Of a DNA stretch of 64,000 nucleotides, positions 58,779 through 64,000 are shown one piece after another. The stretch comes from Timema cristinae. Its lineage: Eukaryota > Arthropoda > Insecta > Phasmatodea > Timematidae. Both the position numbers and the translations under genes were made by a program. The notes under the pieces were generated by a model that was not told where the DNA came from, did not search any database, and saw nothing but the letters and a program-made list of their open reading frames with translations. How positions within the stretch are numbered: the first letter of the stretch is position 1; every line of letters starts with the position of its first letter. The stretch covers positions 6,123,209 to 6,187,208 of the forward strand of contig JBCFYV010011135.1 in the NCBI GenBank assembly GCA_039000515.1. Direction: 5' to 3'.

Positions 58779-60675
58779 TTGTAACAAGTAACAAGCTCGA
58801 TCAAGTGTGAGAATACTCAGCCTCTGTCCTGTTGAATTCTAACTCCTAATCACGTGCCATGACCTCCTCTTTCAAACACAAATTCTACGGACTAAATACA
58901 GAGATGATTCAACTGTTTTGCTCATGAAGGAAGCCACACCAAGAAAAAACAACAGACGGCAACTACGCGCGTTTAGTCTTCGTTTCGTTGCCGTGTCGGC
59001 CCCAGATGGGGAATGGAAATGTAGCTATCACCTCCGGACCAAATCTCAAGAAAGAAAATTCTACCAATCTATTCCCGGACTCACATTACGCTATCACCTA
59101 CAAGTAATCATTACTACTATACCAACCTACCTTATCCCCCCCCAATAAAAAAATCCTTCCAAACCCCTAAGACACAGTGACATCATTCATAATCACAGCC
59201 ATTACACTCACAGGGTATTAATTTATATTATTGTAATTTATTACAGTATCACTCAACGGTTTCACCCATTCATTGTTTCACCCTAATACCATGAGAATAA
59301 GGGCTAGCGACTGCTGTCTGTAACTAACAAAGCATAATCAGACCTTTCTCTGATGGCTTAGTTTGGTGCTTCTGTCAAGATGGATATTCAGAATCGGGCA
59401 ACAGCCGAAAGGCGTAACATCACTTATTGTATCACTGGCTTGTGAAGGTGAGAGCACTGAATTAAGTTTAGATTTAATTATATTATTCAAAATTCTATTT
59501 CAGCTTAAAATCGAGGAAATATCTTCAAAATTATTGTTTCGGATTTATAAAATTTAATTGTTAACTTTTAGATGGGTTTCTTTCGGGTTTCAACGTGTTT
59601 AATTTGTAACCACAATTTATTTATATTTAATTGTTTGGGGAGCCAAATCTTTGTTCATAAGTGAACCTTGTTTCTATTCTCGCCACCAGGCGGCTAACTT
59701 TGAGTTGCGCTCTTACCGCCTTTCTATTTAATCATTTGCATGATTAGTAAATGGATATATTTCAGGAATGTTGGCTTTGACATAATTTTATATATTTTAT
59801 TATTATATGAAGAGAACTCACTTGAATGAAACTATGGTTACCTTGGCTGCCTTAGCTGGTGAAATAGGAAGATGACCATTGCATATTTGTGGGATTTTGT
59901 ACGAGTCTATCTCTATGGGATACATCGCTAGACGGGGTACTAAATTTGAATCAGACTCTATTTAATGTCTAATGCGTGCTAACTTATTAGTGTTAGTAAG
60001 ACATTTTCTTGGTGTTGTACTTTGTTTCGTCGTTAGACAGAGCATTACCACAGAAGGTGGGAAAACTTTATTATGAATTTATTATATAAGCTGGGGATCC
60101 TTGTCATTACTGTGCCCGGGGTAATTACATCATTATTGGCGGGCTCGATTTATATTATTGTCTTTTCCTTTAGAGTGGTCTGGGAAATATATATTTATTT
60201 TAGTATTGTAGTGGCTTTGTGAAATATTAATATCCTTATCTTTGGGTTGTATAGGGAACTTCGTATATTTACGGCGTCTTCTCATTTATTTTGGCCTTAT
60301 GCAGTCTATAATAATAGGAACGCCTTATTGATTATTGTTTCTCACATTGAACTATAGTCTATTTTCATATTTATGTAATAATATGTTAATATTAAAGTCT
60401 CTCAATATAGACCCGAGTCTATTTTCATATTAATCGAACATTATGTTTAAATTAAAGTATCTTACTTGAAACATTCTAGTCATTTTGGTATCCTACGAAA
60501 TATTATGCTCAACTACAAAGTCTTCAACTTAACTGGCTCCAAGCGATATTACTGCATTTGTAATTTTTATTGTGTATCATTCATTTCTCTTATTACAAAC
60601 AAAATCCATACTGTTATTCTCTGCTAATTCCTTAACTGTTATTTCTCACACCTTGATTCAAGTAAAGGTAGTTAC
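58779..60675 (+). mobile_element. LTR-like insertion (1.9 kb) inside the LINE
   Basis: Starts TTGTAACAAGTAACAAGC and ends GGTAGTTAC, flanked by ATGG at 58775-58778 and 60676-60679. Removing it with one ATGG joins the LINE endonuclease frame without a break, which confirms the boundaries. The TGTAAC/GTTACA ends and 4-bp duplication suggest a solo LTR or non-autonomous LTR element of Gypsy type. No ORF with a known domain inside (58,900-59,150 is open but unrecognised). Ends are similar in style to the LTR at 35512-37210. Confidence 0.65.
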
Positions 60676-60676
60676 A

Positions 60677-61230
60677 TGGCGATTACAGGGTAGACGATAA
60701 TGTAAATGAGCAATTGAGTATGTGTTTAGAAAAAGGTTTATTTGTGTCAAACACATGGTTAAGGAACAAATATATTCAGTTATTATTATTATTATTATTA
60801 TTAGCACCGCGTCTTACTACCCGTTCGGGTTATACGCACTTAAGCTAATGTGTAATGGTAGGATGATTATGAGATGAAATGAAGGACCTACAGTTTAACG
60901 TGGAATCCGAACCACGGTGACGACCTGACATTCCCCACATTCACAAGATGTCTTATCAGAGGTGAAGGAAGAGTTTGGAAATCAGATAAATCTGTGCCGG
61001 GACCGAGATTGAACCCCGGCCGCCAGCATAGAAGTCTGACACCTTACCCCTAGACCACCTGGTCACCTAATATATTCAGTTGTATGCATGCCATAGGGAC
61101 GATTCGAGAACGACGATTGATTTTGTGGTATATTATGAGAGACTTAGAAGTTTAATATGTAATATAAAGGATGTATGTGGAGCTGAAAGCAGAAAGGATA
61201 ACTTAACAGGGATCTAAGTAACTGAATTAA
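60677..61230 (+). pseudogene. LINE endonuclease, C-terminal part
   Basis: Reads VDDNVNEQLSMCLEKGLFVS, then NTWLRNKYIQ up to the SINE. After the SINE and its duplicate it continues LYACHRDDSRTTIDFVVYYE, then RLRSLICNIKDVCGAESRKD. These are the N-T-W and R-T-x-IDFVV blocks of LINE endonucleases. Both joins are in frame, so this part was intact when the SINE inserted. Confidence 0.75.
60782..61068 (-). mobile_element. tRNA-derived SINE with 13-bp target duplication
   Basis: Flanked by AATATATTCAGTT (60769-60781 and 61069-61081). Same subfamily as 53939-54226: tRNA-like head GGTGACCAGGTGGTCTAGGG, tail ATAACCCGAACGGGTAGTAA, then GACGCGGTGC and (TAA)n. Inserted into the LINE endonuclease. Confidence 0.92.
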
Positions 61231-63180
61231 GTAGGAATTTTTTTAATAAGCAGTGTAAACATATTAAACAAGTAGAATTGAAAGTGGAAGAATTGCACGA
61301 TACAAGTGTGAGAGTGCAATTTAAAAGGTGGTTGGGCAAAAATTAATTTACGAGAGCATGAATGGAATGTCAAAATAATGTTAATGATATAGAAAATGCT
61401 TGAAACAGAATAAAATATGTTGTAATTGAGTGCATGAAAGATGTGTGTGGATAAGTAGTGGTGGGACACTTAAAAAGAGATGCATGGTGGTATGAACAGG
61501 TGAAAGAAGATGTGAGAGAAAAGAAAGAAGCATAGAAATTAACGATTGTTCTGAAGAGTGAAACAAAACGTTAGACATTGTGGGGCATATGCAAAGAGAA
61601 AAATATGAAACAAAGAAAGTAGAAAAGAAGAGTAAATATAAATTTAGATTAAAAGAAGAAAAATAATACATAATCGTTTTCAAGAATATAAGAAGCTTAG
61701 CTGAAAGAAGGTAAAGAGAACTAATCAAGGATCCTCAAGGGAAGACCTCTGGCATTCAGAATGAACGTTGTGAAATGATCTTCGATGAAAACAGTGCAAC
61801 AGAGTGACGGAGGAATTATTTAAAGAAATTCTATGTAGAAAAGGTAGAGAAAGTAACATAAAATAGGTTAAATGTTACTATGATTTAAAGAATAAACAAG
61901 TCTCTTAAGTGATAAAACCATAAAATGTATTAAAGAATAGCTAGACTGTGGGCGTAGATTGAATCACAAGTTAAATGTTAAGTGCTTAAGTGTAGGAGCA
62001 TGGTAATACTTGCCAGATTGTGTGAGTGAATAATTGTGTGTGACTTGATTGATAATGTTTAAAATGACTGCAAGAATGATGTTATTGTTATTTTGTACAA
62101 AATCAAATACAATATGAGTGAATGTAATAATTATGGGGAAATTAGTTTGTTCAGTATTCCAGGAAAAGTTTTGGAGAGAGCTGTAATTCAAAGGGTCAGT
62201 AAAACACGGGGGTTAAGATTTGGTGTGTGAAATGTGGTTTCACGCCAGGTAGAGTTTACATAACCAAATATTTACATTGCAGTAAGTTATTAAAAATAAT
62301 GGCAGAAAGGAAGAAAGTTTATTGTACATTCATTGATCTGTATAAAGTGTATGGTAGGGTTAATATGAATATGCTATGGAATGTTCTTAGAGAGTATGGC
62401 GTGGATGCATGGTTAGTAAATAGAATTATGGCCGTGTATGATGGAGGTAAAGCCTGAATTAGGATGAATGGAGATTTGAACGAATGGTTTGACATTGAAC
62501 AGGGTTTTTGACAAGGTTGGGTTATGTCTACATGTTTGTTTAATGTATTCATGTAAAAATGAAGGATGCTTGTGCATACGTGGTTGGTGTACAAATGGAC
62601 AATGTGAATGTGAGAGTGCTCTTATATGCAGATGATGCCGTAATAATGGCTGAGAATGAAAGTTACTTGCAGAAAGCATTAAATCATATGAATATAGTAA
62701 GAGGCAGAATAAATGTTTGTATAAATGTCTCCAAAACTAAGGTGATAATTTTTAAGAAGAATGGTTCAAGAAATTTCAGCTTATTATAAATGGAAAACTG
62801 TTAGTACAAGTGAGTGGTTTTGTTTATCTGGGAATAATGTTCAGTAAAAATTATAAGATAGACTGTGAAATTGACAGACGTTTGAATGCATCTAGGAGAG
62901 TAGTTGGATGAATGGGACTATTGCAAATAACTAAGAAGTATATAAAGAGGCAAAAAAGGTACCATTTATAATTGTAACACCCCAACATTATTGTATAAAT
63001 GTGAAACGTGAAATGTGGTAGATGAAAATGTGAAAAAGATAAACAATGAGAGCTTTATGAATAAAAGAGCATGCGTGAACCGGCGTATGGATGGTATTGA
63101 AGCTAAGGGCGTATGCAAAGATAAGGAAGTGTGAGGATGGATTTAGTACCGAGGTGTTTTTCGAGCTATTTACGCACAAT
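61231..63180 (+). pseudogene. LINE reverse transcriptase relic
   Basis: From about 62,120: YGEISLFSIPGKVLERAVIQ, then after a shift MKCGFTPGRVYITKYLH, KKVYCTFIDLYKVYGRVNMN and MLWNVLREYGVDAWLVNRIM. Next comes the catalytic core VRVLLYADDAVIMAENE, intact, then INVCINVSKTKVIIFKK and late blocks around 62,860-62,960 (IDCEIDRRLNASRRVVG). Several stops and frameshifts divide it. 61,231-62,100 is the weakly readable linker between endonuclease and RT. Confidence 0.8.
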
Positions 63181-63233
63181 TTATTGCCTACTTTATTAGG
63201 TAACGTCGTGATTAGTTATGAATATATGTACCA

Positions 63234-64000
63234 TTGATTAATTTTTCAAAAACTTGAAATATTTAAAAAATGGTTTAAATGATTTTCTTACAAATAGATA
63301 TCTTGTCAGTGTTTGACAGGACAAATAACACTGTACACTTGGTTTTGGGCAAAAATTTGATAGAGAGCCGTTTACTTAGAAGCGATTTTGGAGAGTTAGA
63401 ATTAATTTGAAAATGCCATAACGATTTTGCTTAGATGTATATTTGGGGACTGTTTGACATTAACATTACAAATAAAACTGTATCTTGTTTCTGTGTGAAA
63501 ATTTGATTATAGGTAGTTTACAAATATTTGTTTTTCTTTGGTTGAATATTTTCAAAATGAGCCTTAGGATTTCGTTCAAAATTGATATTGGGAGACTATT
63601 GGGTATGTATATATAATAATGTATCTTTTTTTTATCTAAAATAAATTAATTTAAGGGTTGTTTACTCACAAAAAATTATATAAAATTTGAATGTTTTGAA
63701 AATTGACCTTGAAAAATAAATTCAAAATGGAAATATGTGAATTATTTTTCATAATAAATAGAAATAAGATTTAATTCATTTAATTAATAAATAATTTAGG
63801 CTATAGTAGAAATAATTTATTTTTGAAATGTTTAATTTGTTAAATATATTAGAACAGTTTGGTTTAAAATGTTATATAAATAGTGATTATCGTAAAAAAC
63901 AAGATAATGTTTTTTTAACTAAAACTTATTTTCGAAAATTTTCTCCGAAGCTATAACACACAATATAAGAATTTTAGTTCGAATAAGTCCTACCATTTAT
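63234..64000. repeat. Satellite-like array, right part, and AT-rich end
   Basis: Resumes with ATTTTTCAAAAACTTGAAAT and at least three divergent units (63,240-63,700), matching the left part at 57,500-57,953. The last 300 bases are AT-rich with nothing recognised. Confidence 0.7.

Larger units (their letters stand above)
57954..63233 (+). mobile_element. Non-LTR retrotransposon (APE + RT), split by two later insertions
   Basis: A single-ORF-type LINE of about 3.1 kb once later insertions (58779-60675 and 60782-61068) are subtracted. It carries an AP endonuclease domain and an RT domain in one direction, with scattered stops and shifts. It lies precisely between two halves of a satellite-like array. 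No poly(A) tail or clear target duplication was identified. Clade is uncertain; the RT is of the type with an ADD catalytic core and a GFRKGR-like fingers block, here degraded. Confidence 0.75.

Noticed and set aside
58918..59148. Possible host exon in the 1.9 kb insertion
   Set aside because: Open for 76 codons and slightly GC-richer, but no domain, no convincing splice sites, and it lies within an insertion whose ends look like an LTR.

Overview
The window is AT-rich animal DNA dominated by transposable elements in various stages of decay, satellite-like repeats and unannotatable AT-rich sequence. I recognise no host gene. A MADF-BESS/HARBI1-like gene pair, a BEL/Pao element, an arthropod-style Copia element, pogo relics, many tRNA-derived SINEs and short TTAGG-type runs all suggest an arthropod. 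The sequence does not let me go below that level. Spliced genes with GT-AG introns confirm a eukaryote.

Layout, left to right. 1-5.4 kb: a PIF/Harbinger-type element. Its two genes, a MADF-BESS DNA-binding protein (+) and a HARBI1-like DDE nuclease (-), are interdigitated: each gene's intron contains the other gene's last or main exon. The larger intron also carries a 1.9 kb ISL2EU-like insertion. 5.4-6.5 kb: a Gypsy RT/RNase H relic. 6.5-13.1 kb: SINEs, microsatellites and a roughly 70-bp minisatellite. 13.7-15.1 kb: a short pogo/Tigger-type element with TA target duplication. 16.9-17.3 kb: a foldback element. 20.9-21.6 kb: an AT minisatellite split by a SINE. 22.2-26.5 kb: a complete but old Copia element. 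27.5-28.1 kb: an eight-copy 74-bp tandem array. 33.5-34.7 kb: a GC-richer mosaic repeat. 35.5-39.5 kb: Gypsy LTR and integrase relics (-) and a LINE tail. 40-45.9 kb: SINEs, a small ISL2EU-like MITE and unassigned DNA. 46-47 kb: a Jockey-like RT relic. 47.7-53.8 kb: a BEL/Pao element with both LTRs and a 5-bp target duplication. 57.4-64 kb: a roughly 165-bp satellite-like array split by a non-LTR retrotransposon. That retrotransposon is itself interrupted by a 1.9 kb LTR-like insertion and a SINE.

The elements do not form a pathway. The useful information is the insertion history, readable from target-site duplications (TSDs), and a few architectural oddities. These are the interleaved Harbinger gene pair, SINE families with different heads but one shared 3' tail, and a LINE reading frame that becomes continuous exactly when two later insertions are subtracted. 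All family assignments are from motif recognition by eye; no database search was run.
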